NCBI GenBank assembly: GCA_034638255.1
Contig: JAWPGT010000005.1
Location: forward strand, 372,001-436,000
Direction: 5' to 3'
Source: Coprinus comatus
Taxonomy: Eukaryota > Basidiomycota > Agaricomycetes > Agaricales > Agaricaceae
Length of the DNA: 64,000 nucleotides
The first letter of the stretch is position 1, and each line of letters starts with the position of its first letter. The notes beneath the pieces were generated by a model. It worked only from the letters and a program-made list of their open reading frames with translations. It had not been told where the DNA came from and searched no databases. Position numbers and translations under genes: made by a program. Below are positions 22,770-34,200 of this stretch, one piece after another.

Positions 22770-22980
22770 GTTTATAGTGGGGATAGGTCAAGAAACAGAA
22801 ACACACGGAGATTTATTAGCCCATGGTAAAGTACTTTCTAGATCCGACGGACGAGAGATGGACGGCCGGCGATGGTGGAGGCTCGGCTGGGCGGATGTCT
22901 ATATATGGCGATGTTCAGTAAGGAATGACGAGTTTATCAGATAATAGATAAACATTTTTCTTCTCCCCGTCGTCGTGTGT
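22770..22980. promoter_or_regulatory. bidirectional promoter of kynureninase and kynurenine 3-monooxygenase
   Basis: Only 211 bp separate the two start codons. A TATATAT box at 22900-22906 is placed for the + gene (ATG 22981, 75 bp downstream). No equally clear TATA is seen for the minus gene. A shared short promoter would favour joint regulation of two enzymes of one pathway, which is inference. Confidence 0.6.
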
Positions 22981-24816
22981 ATGTCCCAACAACCAAGAAA
23001 GGCTGTGATCGCCGGGGCTGGCCCTGTAGGCTGTCTTGCAGCTTTGGCACTGGCTCAACAAGGCTGGAATGTGGAGGTATACGAGGGTCGACCAGGTAAG
23101 ACTGATTTATAACCCGTTTTTTCGGATATCTAATACAATCGCATACCATAGACCTGCGCCTGCCTTCGTCTAAATTTGCTTCTCAGCAACGTTCTATTAA
23201 TTTGGCAATCTCACACAGAGGAATTGTGGCCCTGGAAGCGATTAATTCTGCTACGGCACAGCGCTTCTTAAAGGATGCCATCCCCATGTGTGGGCGCATG
23301 ATCCACTCCCTATCGGGCAAGTTGGACAGTCAGAAATATGACAAGGATGGACAGGTATTCATCTCGTATCATCTCAAATACATATATCAAATTTTTCTGC
23401 ACTAGTATATCAACTCTATTGATCGTGCGCTCCTTAACGAAGGCCTACTCGATGAAGTCTCCGCTTCAAACAACGTTAATCTATATTTCAATCACAAGGT
23501 CATAGCTGCGGACTTTGACCTTAAGTTTCTTACCGTCCGGGATGTATCCTCTGGCCAAGACATTAGAGTTGACTTTGACTTTTGTATTGGTGCTGATGGG
23601 AGTTATTCTGTCATCCGACGACAGATGATGCGAGTGGTGAGGCAAGGACTACTTTTACAAAGTGTTGTCATTCTTTTTTCACTAAACAATTTCTAGAATG
23701 AATTACAACCAAGAATATATCAAGGATGAATATATAGAATTAAAAATGCCGGCAGGTCGTGATGCTGATGGACAGCCAGCGTTTTTACTGGATCCTCATC
23801 ATCTACACATCTGGCCCCGTCATTCGTTCATGTTGATCGCCCTCCCAAACAACGTAAGCCATCAGTTTCACTGATATGGAGAGCGATGGTGAGGTTGATG
23901 GCATATTTATTCTCTCAGGACAAGACTTTTACTTGCACTCTATTTGCGCCAACTCCCGTACTGGATGGGTTACGTTCTGCCGAGGATGTCTTATCGTGGT
24001 TTAAATTATATTTTCCTGACGCAGTCCGCGCTATTGGCGACAAAAATCTGGTGACTGGTTTTTTGGAGAATCCCAGGTGCCCATTGATATGTACAAAGGT
24101 AGTCATGGCCTCACGAAGTATATCAAACTTTACTGAACCAATCAAATCCCTTATAGTCCAAGCCATATCACTACAAGGATCGTGTCATTCTTCTTGGCGA
24201 TGCAGCACATTCTATGGTTCCATTTTACGGCCAAGGCCTAAATTGCGGTTTGGAAGACGTCCGAATTTTATCTGCGCTTCTTTACCAGGAGGGCGTAGCA
24301 TCGACCGTACCAACGGTTGATAGCTTGCTCGATGGTGTTGACCCTCGGTTGGGTTCAGCATTAGGTTTCTATTCCGAAAACCGCCATCAAGATTTGGTCG
24401 CCATTTGCGACCTTGCGATGGATAACTAGTGAGTCGACATTGCACCAGAAAATATTAATGTAACTGATGAGGTGTCAAGCGTGGAGATGCGACATTCCGT
24501 CACTACCTTGGTCTACTTGACCAGAAAAATGCTTGACAACATACTATATAAAATCAGTGCACCAAAGTCAATTTCTTTATGGTCTCTCGCCCCAGCACTG
24601 GCTCGAACACCCTTCACGACAAGCGAGCCCATTGGATGGTTACCATTGTATACAATGGTTACCTTTAGGCCTGATGTTAGTTACGCCACAGCTCGTCGAA
24701 AGGCCGCCCGACAGGCAACGATATTGACAGGTGTGCAGTATGCTGGTATAACTTTATTCAGTGCGGTGGCTGCCTCGTTCCTGTTTCCCACCATTAAAAG
24801 ATGTATTAGAACATGA
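22981..24816 (+). CDS. BNA4: kynurenine 3-monooxygenase
   Basis: Seven exons (22981-23095, 23152-23354, 23406-23641, 23697-23853, 23919-24098, 24157-24428, 24480-24816) encode 499 residues. This FAD/NADPH enzyme makes 3-hydroxykynurenine. The dinucleotide fold is [42 protein letters not shown] (GD motif), [17 protein letters not shown] and [16 protein letters not shown] are family marks. The C-terminus ends in a hydrophobic segment ([19 protein letters not shown]), the usual outer mitochondrial membrane anchor. The intron at 23642-23696 reads best with a GC donor, because only that junction yields [12 protein letters not shown]. It forms a cluster with kynureninase and formamidase. Confidence 0.95.
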
Positions 24817-25319
24817 ATAGAATTATGTTTATTGTTTCCCAGAACAATGGGATTCACCTCGTGGAAGTCATAGATAAAACCAGAACAATTACAGTACGTT
24901 AAGAAATAATAACCAGGATCTTGGGTCAATCTAGAATTTCTGGTGTTGAGTTACGGAGATTACCTTCCGTGGGTGTAACGCACGATGTTTACCCCTCGAT
25001 CATCACGTCGCTGTCATGTTCAACTCACGAGGCTCACACAGTCGTTTTCCCAAGGAGATCAGCAGTCATACATGGAATTCTATACACGCGAGTTCATGTA
25101 CAGAATATATCGAAAGCGATAGCAAAAAGCAAGTGTCCATACTGCAAAAACCTTGAAGCGCCAAAACCAAAGAGAGACAGAAAAAGAGTCGTGGATATCG
25201 TGTGGAAGCGCATAACTTGGAAGAAATTGACAAAGGGAGTGTAATAACAAGATGAATAGCCGTAAAAAAAAAAAAATCAAAAAGATGAAAAAGAGAGGTA
25301 TGTTGATGGGTGTTCTGAG
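24817..25319. other. convergent 3' spacer after kynurenine 3-monooxygenase
   Basis: This 503 bp interval lies between the stop codons of convergent genes, with an A-run at 25265-25277. A 107-codon + frame is present but has no domain, no splice partners and a basic composition. I treat it as chance. Confidence 0.5.
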
Positions 25320-25927
25320 CTATGGGCCTGTCTTTTTCGGTCGGCCTGGTTTTCTCTTTGGTGCATCACCTGTGTCGCCAGTGCCTTCGCCACTTGGACC
25401 CTCACCTTCCATGGTTTCTCCAGCGGCAGGTTTGGGATTTTTGGGCGGACGACCACGCGGCCGCTTTGGGGCGGGTTCACCCTCCTGTTCGGGTTTGGGC
25501 TAGATTAGGAATAACGGGACATCAGTAAAGGCTTAAACCACGCTGCTTGCTAGATGGGGTGCAGATAACCCACAGCAGAAGGGAAAATCACCTTGGGAGG
25601 ACGACCACGCTTGCGTGGAACAGCTGGCGCCTCTGGACTCGTGCCAGCGGCTGCTGTTGTCTTCTTGTTCTTGCTGCCCTTGGGTCTGCCTCGGCCGCGT
25701 TTAGCAGGAAGGTTATCTGTTGTTTCAGCTGTGCCTATCGCATCAAAGCAATATAGTTGATGTCGGCAAAGGCAGGTTCATCGCAAATAATCGATATGAG
25801 CAAGAATATGGCGGACACGTTTGGTTGACGCACCGCCTTCATTGTCGTCGGCCTCTGGATGGAGGTCGTCCTGGTCGTCTAGCCTCTCGGCGGGATCCTC
25901 GAGCTGGTCTTTGGGCGACGAGGACAT
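25320..25927 (-). CDS. AT-hook DNA-binding protein (HMGA-like)
   Basis: Three exons (25927-25834, 25734-25592, 25499-25320) encode 138 residues. After an acidic N-terminus (SSSPKDQLEDPAERLDDQDD) come four AT-hook cores: KRGRGRPKGSKNKK, PRKRGRPPK, KRPRGRPPKN and KRKPGRPKK. Each contains the Arg-Gly-Arg-Pro or Pro-Gly-Arg-Pro tripeptide that inserts into the minor groove of AT-rich DNA. Short Pro/Ala/Glu linkers separate them. There is no other domain. Several hooks on a small protein resemble HMGA chromatin proteins, so a nuclear architectural role is likely. It is divergent from the YOS9 gene, with 373 bp between ATGs. Confidence 0.85.
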
Positions 25928-26300
25928 GAGGGGACGAGAGAATGGGAGGGGGATAGACGCGTTGAGATGTTGTTGGATTAAAGAAGGGAGAGGCAAGTGG
26001 GATAAAAGGTGGACCGGCTTTAATGAACAATTTCACTACCGAATTTAGAAGAGAATTGTATTATAATCTTGCTCTTCGTATACTTTGCCCCTGATTTTGG
26101 GGGGTTCTACTCACGTAATCCCAGCCAACGTATTGTCCTCCAAAACCACATGGAAATCCAAACAACGCCGCCCTGCCCTCAATCTGGATTTCTGCTCGGA
26201 TAAATTCTTCGTTTTCAATTTCCGCACAATTCAAATATCCGTCCTTGTCACACTCCGGCCGGCCCATCCCCCACGTCACATCTGGTGACACGACTGCACT

Positions 26301-28123
26301 ATGCGTCTGCACCACCTCTCCTTGGCCCTCTGCCTGCACTCAGCCTCCTCTAGGCTGCTCCATTCTCTTCCAGAGGATACGCACGCCTTCCCAAAGTTCT
26401 CTGTCGCTTTTCTCAACTCCCTCCCAGTCCTCAATCAAACTGCAGCCCGCTGGCTAGACGAGGGTCTCCATGGTGGTCACCTCGAGTTTCTGGATCAGCC
26501 TTGGAAGCCCCTCTCTCACCCAGCCACCTCGCAACAAAACACAATAGAAAGTGGCTTGTCTCAACATATACATGTGTGTTTGTCGTCCACTCCTTTGTAG
26601 GCAAGATCCTTAACAGACAGGTTCCCTCTCCATCGGACGGATTCACCCTTGAGCTCATGAGACTGGGTCCCAGGGATTCTTACGTCTGTCTTATACCCAA
26701 GCCTTTGGATCATGTTCCATCCTCTCCAGGCGAGCAATCTGATGCTGAAATTACACCAGCACGAAGTTGGGCCCTGCTCCAGCCGCTAGCGGGCACTTGC
26801 CTCTACGTGGGTCGGCCCCCCTGTGTCACAAGATTCAACCCTTACCTTGTATCTGTTAGCATACTCATGGCTGGTTCACCTACTCATATTGCCATGACCA
26901 AGAGATTCGCCAATTTAAGGAATTAGAAACAAAACAACCGCGTTTGACAGGTTAGTATTTTTGTTTCGGGAATCTCACGAGGATTTCTCCATTTTTTTTT
27001 TTAATTATTCCTCTTCCATCGATTTCCGTTATTTACTGCTTCCTTGACGTGGCATACATACATACTCCGTTTAATTCCGTCATCTGGCAACAAATACTGA
27101 TCTCGACCTTCAACATTTACAGGCTCGTATATTCCCGAGGAAGACCCTGAGGTTTATTCCATTTTTGTACTTATTACTAGCTTTTCCTGACATTCAGGTT
27201 TTAGTGGGAAGCATATACTCTGGGAAGAGCACCAACGCAACCTCAACCAGGCGCTGATTTAACCCCAGCTCAACGGAATGCACATGCCACCAACCTAGAA
27301 CTTGCTAAAACCGCAGGCTCTCGTTATCTTGTTCAACGATGGGGAGATGGTACCCTTTGTGACAAGACAGGTAAACCCCGCGAGGTAGAAGTCCAGGTTA
27401 GTTTCCTTCCTGCCTTCTAGATTCCCTTTCAATTATATATATTTATAACTTGATTGCCTCTTTTTTTTCCAGTTCCATTGTTCCATGACCACGACAGACA
27501 ACATCCTACTTGTCAAAGAAACAAAAACGTGTTCATACGTTTTAGTTATTAACACACCACGACTTTGTGGAGAGCCAGGATTCAAATCAAGACGAGATGC
27601 TGCCGAAGAGGCTCCAATTCGATGCAGGGAAATAGTTGACTCCCTTCCAGAGGAACCACTCAATTTCCCCACCACAGACTTCCCTATGAAGGGACCTTCA
27701 ATTCGCAAACCAAAGCTCCCTGCACCTATGCCATCAAAAGAGCAGGAGGTGATTGATGAGACCGACACTGCAGACATCTTACGAGAACAGAAACAAGCCA
27801 AAATTGTCAACGACTTGCTCCAACAAACACTTGATCTACTAATGAAGAACAAGTTGAGAGGCAAAGGGAACAAAATCGGCGAGTCGACCGAAGTAGTCAT
27901 TGAACTGGCTGAGGGCGACGAGCAGAGCCAAGAGGTTGGTGATAAACTCAGAGAAGCACTTCGGGCAGCAGGATACAACATTAAAAGCTCCGAGTTCTTG
28001 GGGCTTAAGGCTGATAAAGCCCTCAAGAATAAAGCTATACAGGACAATGAGAACAAGAAGCAGAGGGGTGCGAGGGCGGTTGATGATGATGATGATGATG
28101 ACCATGTTAGGGATGAACTGTAA
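26301..28123 (+). CDS. YOS9: ER quality-control lectin YOS9/OS-9
   Basis: The product recognises mannose-trimmed glycans on misfolded ER proteins and hands them to the HRD1 ubiquitin ligase for ERAD. A signal peptide (MRLHHLSLALCLHSASS) begins the protein. It is followed by the family N-terminal block HSLPEDTHAFPKF and DQPWKP, then GPRDSYVCLIPKPL. The MRH lectin domain spans CLYHTHGWFTYSYCHDQEI, SRYLVQRWGDGTLCDKTG, VEVQFHCS and KETKTCSYVLVINTPRLC. The long C-terminal part is charged and includes a poly-Asp run coded by GAT repeats. It ends in RDEL, an ER-retrieval signal. The exons after the first begin near 26602, 26860 and 27122; two more upstream of 27433 restore the MRH frame. Confidence 0.92.
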
Positions 28124-28663
28124 CGAGCCACTGCGCAGTTGTACATTTATGTTAAATATATATTTTGAAAATCTCGAAAGCATTCTGATGAATCTTTCCG
28201 GGGTCTCACGTTCACGGCAACCTTATAGTCAATCACAAAGTTACAACGATCTGTTATGCATTCCCGATACCGTTTAAAATCTCAAAATCCAGTAGATACA
28301 GAAACAAAATTGACAAAAGAAATAAAACCAAGCAACCGTGATTGAGTTTCGGGCTACCCACGAGGAAGAGATTTCAAGTAAAATAATCAATGATAGATAT
28401 ATATATAATCTAAGTACTAAAAAAGAGCAAGATTCGAACTAGTGGATAGAAAGTGTTAGAGAAAACAATGCAATGATGATAGATAAACAATGGTTGAAAA
28501 TATGCAAACGAGTGAGTTCGTAACCGTAATATCCGGATAAAGGAGTGAGAGCATACGTCGTAAAGTCGTGAGCCCGCCGAAATTTTGATAGCATAGGTGG
28601 TACATATTGCAATCATAAACGACGTAAATGATGGCTTTCGGTGTGGAGGAGGGAGAAATTTGT
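28124..28663. other. convergent 3' spacer between YOS9 and the kinase
   Basis: This 540 bp interval lies between two stop codons. It is AT-rich with TATATATATA near 28397 and several A-runs, which fits two 3' UTRs. No gene is seen. Confidence 0.6.
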
Positions 28664-31250
28664 TTAGAAAAATTTCCTCTTCCCCTGTTTCTCGTCAATC
28701 GCAACTTTGATGTGCATATGGCAAGGCTGCATTCCTGGCCTTGAACAAGGAGTGATACCAGTCAACCATTCATCTCCGTCGTCTTCATCCTCCGGGTCAC
28801 AGTCATCGTGATCGATACAGTGATTACCAGGGGGTGTGTCAACGCCAGAAGACGCGCGTTTTTTACGATCTACCTCACATCCGCAAAGCAAACCACTGGT
28901 TTTGCCTCTTCCCTTCAAAAGATCTGTGAGAGTACATCTTGACGAAGGCTCCACGAACAACATTCGTCTAAGAGCCGGTCGTGTTTCGCGCGGCAAAAGG
29001 CGGAAAATGGAATCAGCACCACCACCGTTATAGGTTGTAACACTATCTGTGCGTTGTCTCCGTTTCACTGGAGTTGCCGTGACGGTAGGTGTTTTTGTCG
29101 AGTCGGAGGAAGCGACGAGAGGTGGTGAGAGTTGTTCTTCCTTCATTTCAGGTGCATATTTCATAGCAGATACCTTCGCTATCGAAACCGGAGCAGCGCT
29201 AACGCGAGGTGTAGGCAAACTCTCGCCATCAATACGTTCAAAGACACTGGGCAGTGATTCTGTCGAGGTTCCAGGGCGTGCGAACTGTAGAACAGAGGGG
29301 TCCATTTCTCGTGGGGATTCCGTGGTGTGTAAGTTGATACTGTCGGTGCCGATGATGGGGAGAGTAGCAACACTACGGACAGCCCGTTGACCTGGTGCAA
29401 TTCTCCCCTTGCGCGCATCCTCGTGTCCCATTGAAACGCTAGCCAATCGCGAAGGAGGATCCGTAATCGCAGACGATGCGGAATCAGACGACGATTGAGA
29501 GAGGATGGAAGTGGTTTCCGATGATGTACTGGCATTGGAGATATTATCAGCATCATGGAGAGGGCCGCTATCGGTGCTTCCAGCGCGTGCTGGGGGAACA
29601 GGAGGCTCGAGAGTGGAATTACCATGAGTAACTTCATATCCTTCACCATCTTCGAAAGATGCTTGATCAACAACCACTTGCTTTTGATCTCGATTCTTTT
29701 TGGGTGCAGGCTTCACGGAAAGGTCAGGGTGGGCGTTGACAAATGCCTTATAACTTGTGTCGGTTTTGAGATCGGGGATCTTCCAAGGAAATCTTCTGAG
29801 GATCATGCACATGAATATAATAGCAACACTCCAAACATCGGTTTTCCGAGGGTCATAAGCGTCCTTGCTGAGGACCTCTGGGGCAAGGTAGGGATCGCTG
29901 CCGACAATGCCTGACGCAGGTGTGTGCGTCTTGCCAGGATAATGGAAAACTGTGGCAGTTCCAAAATCGATGAGCTTGACGACGTTGGTTGTAGTCATGA
30001 CACAGTTATCTAGTTTGAGATCGCGATGAGCAAGACCCATTTCATGTAGGTATTCAACGCCATCACAAATTTGACGGAATACGCAATAGATTTCTGGGCG
30101 ACACATCTTCCCAGACATGACAACGCTAAACAGGTCATATGGTGCATACTCCATAACCTGATTGAAGATGAATTTTTGAATTGGTCATTAAATGATCCAA
30201 CCCACCTCATAATAGTGGCCATGGTCGGAAACAATATCCACCGTCTCAATGATGTTGGGATGCTTTAACGTGGATCCCACACAGAATTCAGCAGTCACCT
30301 TCTTTTGATACTCCCGTTCCGATTCTCCTGAGCGCTTTGGTCGGAACTCCTTTACAGCAAATACAGTACCACCGTTTTTGCTGCTGGCCTTGATTAAGCG
30401 AACGGTTCCACCGGCACCACTTCCAAGTACACGACCCCATTTTCCGTATTTCTTAGCAAGATGGGCGTGGGTAGCATCTTGAAGTGATATGATGGGATGT
30501 GAGCCTGGTGTGGAAGAACCAGACCGAGGATGTGCTTTATGGGCATGGCCGCTGTGCTGCGAAGGACTTGAATGTTCATTGGAGGAACTTGTAGGGGAAT
30601 GGGAGCTATTGTGAGAGCTGGCGGGAGAGGGTGTTCGATCCTTGCTCTGTTTGATTGAACCCTTGTCCCTGTGGATTACGGAAGAGCCATGTTCGTCTGT
30701 AACTACATGGGGGAGGTGAGGGGTAGAGATATGGTGGTTGAGGAAGCGCTTGAGATCGTGAAGAGGGCCGTATTTCTGGGAGGTCTGACGGCGGGGAGTG
30801 GTGGGGATGGATTGCTTTGGAGGAGACATGGGAGTAGGAGAAGTAGATTGAGGTTGTGCGATAAGAACAGGCATAGCAGCAGCAGCAGTCAGAGCGGAAA
30901 AGCTGTTTTTGCGGGTGCCGAAGCGGAAACGGGAAGTACGGCTGGTGGTAGTTGAAGAACGCGAAGGACTCTGGGAGCGATGGGAAGTATTGTGCTCGGA
31001 CAAGTTGGGCGCGTGGTTAGTTGTAGCAGAAGTCTGTCATAAAAGGTTTACACAACGGTTGAATGCACAGGTATGCACCGCTCACCTGCCCGTTGGTCAA
31101 GGTCGATGGTGTCGCAGATGGTAGAACCTTGCCGCTTTCGTCAGTCTGAGGGACAGCAAGAAAAGCGCTTGTCAGAGCAGAAGGGGGTGGCTCGTCAACG
31201 TCGTCTGAGGCGGCGAAGGGAGGGGGGAGGGTAATATTGGCAGCGGGCAT
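28664..31250 (-). CDS. Ser/Thr protein kinase, SAT4/HAL family
   Basis: Three exons (31250-31086, 31033-30206, 30157-28664) encode 828 residues. The first 245 are Ser/Pro/His-rich and disordered. The kinase domain starts near residue 248: P-loop [12 protein letters not shown], Lys283 in [15 protein letters not shown] at about 375-382, DFGTA at about 395, and APE in PYLAPEVL. An inserted acidic, Ser-rich segment of about 200 residues splits the C-lobe before [23 protein letters not shown]. The [15 protein letters not shown] and [16 protein letters not shown] blocks are typical of fungal HAL4/SAT4/NPR1-type kinases that control potassium transporters and nutrient permeases. The C-terminus is Cys/His-containing and acidic. 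Which paralog of that family it is cannot be settled here. Confidence 0.88.
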
Positions 31251-34200
31251 GGTGGTAGATATAGGGAGGAGAATCGAGTGGCAGCGCACAGAGATTGGGT
31301 GTGTGGCTTAACTCCTAGCCAACATGTGACGACAATCATCAATCGAACCAGTTTACTCTCCCCACAGCACAAACCAGCCCGTCTTGGCCGCTTGGCCCCC
31401 TCTTCGGCACCTCAGCTTGCCTCAGCCCATGCGTCCCACACCCCGATGCCATCTACCCGGTCCGACCCTATCCACTGTTGACAAAGCATAACTATCGTCC
31501 TACAAGTGCACCCTTGGCACATTAAACAACAACTAAACACTTTCTCTAGCGTCTCTTGGCATAACTAACCTCTATGTTTCCCGCAGTAAACAGAAATACT
31601 TATACACTAGCTGTGCAATCTTGAGGCAAAGTACCTAAGCGGAAAAGGCCCCACCTGTCGCTATCTCAACGTTCAAGTTTTAACAGGACCAAATACTGAG
31701 CTGACGACCCGGACTCAGCCCAGTAGTAGTTTCTTGAGTAGACCGTCAACTCCGATGCTCAAGCAATTCTATCGATTGCACATCATCCTCCTAAGGTAAT
31801 CTTGAGCAGCCCCACTCACGCCCACTCACACTAGAAGTGCTGCTAAGACTATGTTATTTTCCTCTGGATCAAATTTCATAGTGAAAAAACTCCGAACATT
31901 TAGTGTATGCTCTCCGGTCCATTTCAAATCATTTTTGCTGTGATGCTCAGCGCTCTCAATCTATCTCAAAAACCATCAATACCATTTGCTGACATCAAAT
32001 ATTCCAAGCATGACCAACTTCATGCACATGCATATGGCGTTCTCAACCAATTCCCAAAAAACACCTGACACAATGCCATGACGTTATAACTTCTTTTGTA
32101 CACCGACATGATGGAGAGGTTGTTACTGTGCTAAATACTCACTGTTAGCCCGGTCAATCAATTGGCGTTAGCCCGATGCTCCAAGGCGATATACTACTGC
32201 ATGCCAAAGCACAAATGTGAATGGTAAGTACTGTCATCATTCATGTCCTTGTGTATCAACATTGTTGCTTTGGAGAACCAGCCAGAACCAATAATTGTTT
32301 CGATAATATTTAACCCAAGTGCTTATAAACCACACATAGGACTCCAAAACACCTCCAATCAGACCGTGTAGTTCATACTTCGATGGTTGCTAGGCTATGT
32401 TCAGTAAACGGAATGTCTTCTGTCGCCGCATATACGCATATAATACTTGTTTCAAGCCAGAAAATAGCAGAATAACATGATTCACAATTCAGCATAACTT
32501 TTTGTCGCTTATAGTCTCAAGCTTCTTGTGACTGTTTAAAATAGTCCGCCGTTTTTTTTCTTCATATTCTTCTTTTCTGGTTGCTCTTCATATACTCGTC
32601 TGATGTGACAATGCAGCTAACGTTTAGAATCAAAGGACATCGCCATGCTCGTGGGTCCCTCCCTATCTCAACTATAATGCAACGACTTCTAAACCCCCTT
32701 GGCAATGCTGAGTATCAATTGATTTACTTCTTTGGCGGAGCCTCAAACATATATCCTTCACACCAATTCTACGATAACGAGGTCGAAGTTGGTACAGACG
32801 CCCTGCTTCACTTTTTGGCGGGGTGACGAAGTATATATGGCACATATAATTTCCGTGTTTACCGTATGCGCGCTAATGGGATGCGATCACCTCAAATTAT
32901 AACCACGGTCTAAGGCATTTACTTATTGCATTCATTCTCTTACCGTGGTGGGAAATGACTTCGCACCAACGCTTGTTCATAGAAAAAGTGCAACTGTGTA
33001 AGACGTTCGTGCCGAATGCTAGTCATCTTCAAGTTGTATTTGCCTATTTGCATAGGTTACATGCTGGTTACATGTCAGGGTGTATTTGACCCCACTAACT
33101 GGGGGCATTTTTAGGACAGTTAGATAATACTGAAGTAATCTATTTTTGACCATCCAACAATACATAAGTTCTCGTCATAACGCTGACGGACGTCTGACAT
33201 GAACGACTACGGCAAACTGGTTCAAACGTTCAATTAATGTAATCGGTCTCTCCATAACACGAGTCTTTAAGATATTTCATGACCAAAATATAACCTACCA
33301 ACAGGCAGTAAAAAGAGCCCGTACCACCGGCGGCTCAGACCAAGCGCGGCATTTTTTAAGTTGCCTTAAACCTATGTAATTCTCTGTAGCCTCAGGAGCC
33401 CCTTTGTGACTTTACTATAGAGTCGGCTATGCCTAAGAATTAATTATCCACCGATCATTGAGTATTCTTCGCAGAATTACAAACAATTATTAAATTTTGG
33501 TATTTTCCCTTCCAGAGTTTCTTCACCACTATCGTACTACACGCTCACCTCTGAGCCGTGGAACCCGTTCTACAAACTGATGAGATTACGTGTTTGAAAT
33601 CTGGGAGTCGAATATTCTACGTTAGAACTCCAGAAGACATCATTCCCGCATCACCCCCTATACCAACTCCCTCGGTGATCATACAGTATTCAACCCTTGC
33701 TGAAGTTCAGATTCAATATCAGAATGGTCACCATATTAACGAGCTTCTTACTACCACACACCCACAAGCATTGTTAACCCTTACATCCGGACCGATGAAA
33801 TTTACCCTGTGTTATAATCGCAAGAAGTTCAAAAAAAAACACCCACTCCCCATTTCCGTTCGGGGTTCATGAATCATAAGTGATGAGCAGAGAAATGCTA
33901 CTTTTTAAATGTGGCCGTTGGTGATAAATGGATTTACTAGTGCCTACTCACCGTTCTAGTCTAACCCTTACTCTCCTTTACTCTCAAACCTCTCCACCTT
34001 TGAAGTTCGAATATATATAACTTTGATTAACCATCAGTCCCGTTATATCCGGCCACCTCTTCAGGTTTGCACGATCTATTTTGTCTTTCTGTTTGATTAG
34101 TTCATCTTCAAACCACACACTCAGGGATTGGAAGTGGTTGGGTGTCAAATAACGAGTATCGTATTTCTATCAAGCTTCTTCAGCACCGTTCAGTGCCTTC

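Noticed and set aside
24921..25244. 107-codon + frame between KMO and the AT-hook gene
   Set aside because: It lies in the convergent 3' spacer, has a random basic composition and no recognisable motif.
27433..28146. 237-codon open frame on the minus strand
   Set aside because: It runs antisense to the YOS9 coding exon, is Ser/Leu-rich as expected from the complement of a charged coding region, and has no family features.
28400..28460. GATTCGAACT word resembling a tRNA T-loop on the minus strand
   Set aside because: The flanking bases cannot form a five-pair T-stem or a seven-pair acceptor stem, so it is not a tRNA gene.
32581..33872. Open frames at 32581-32826 and 33558-33872
   Set aside because: Short, isolated, no intron-linked continuation and no family resemblance. 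They are treated as chance in AT-rich DNA.
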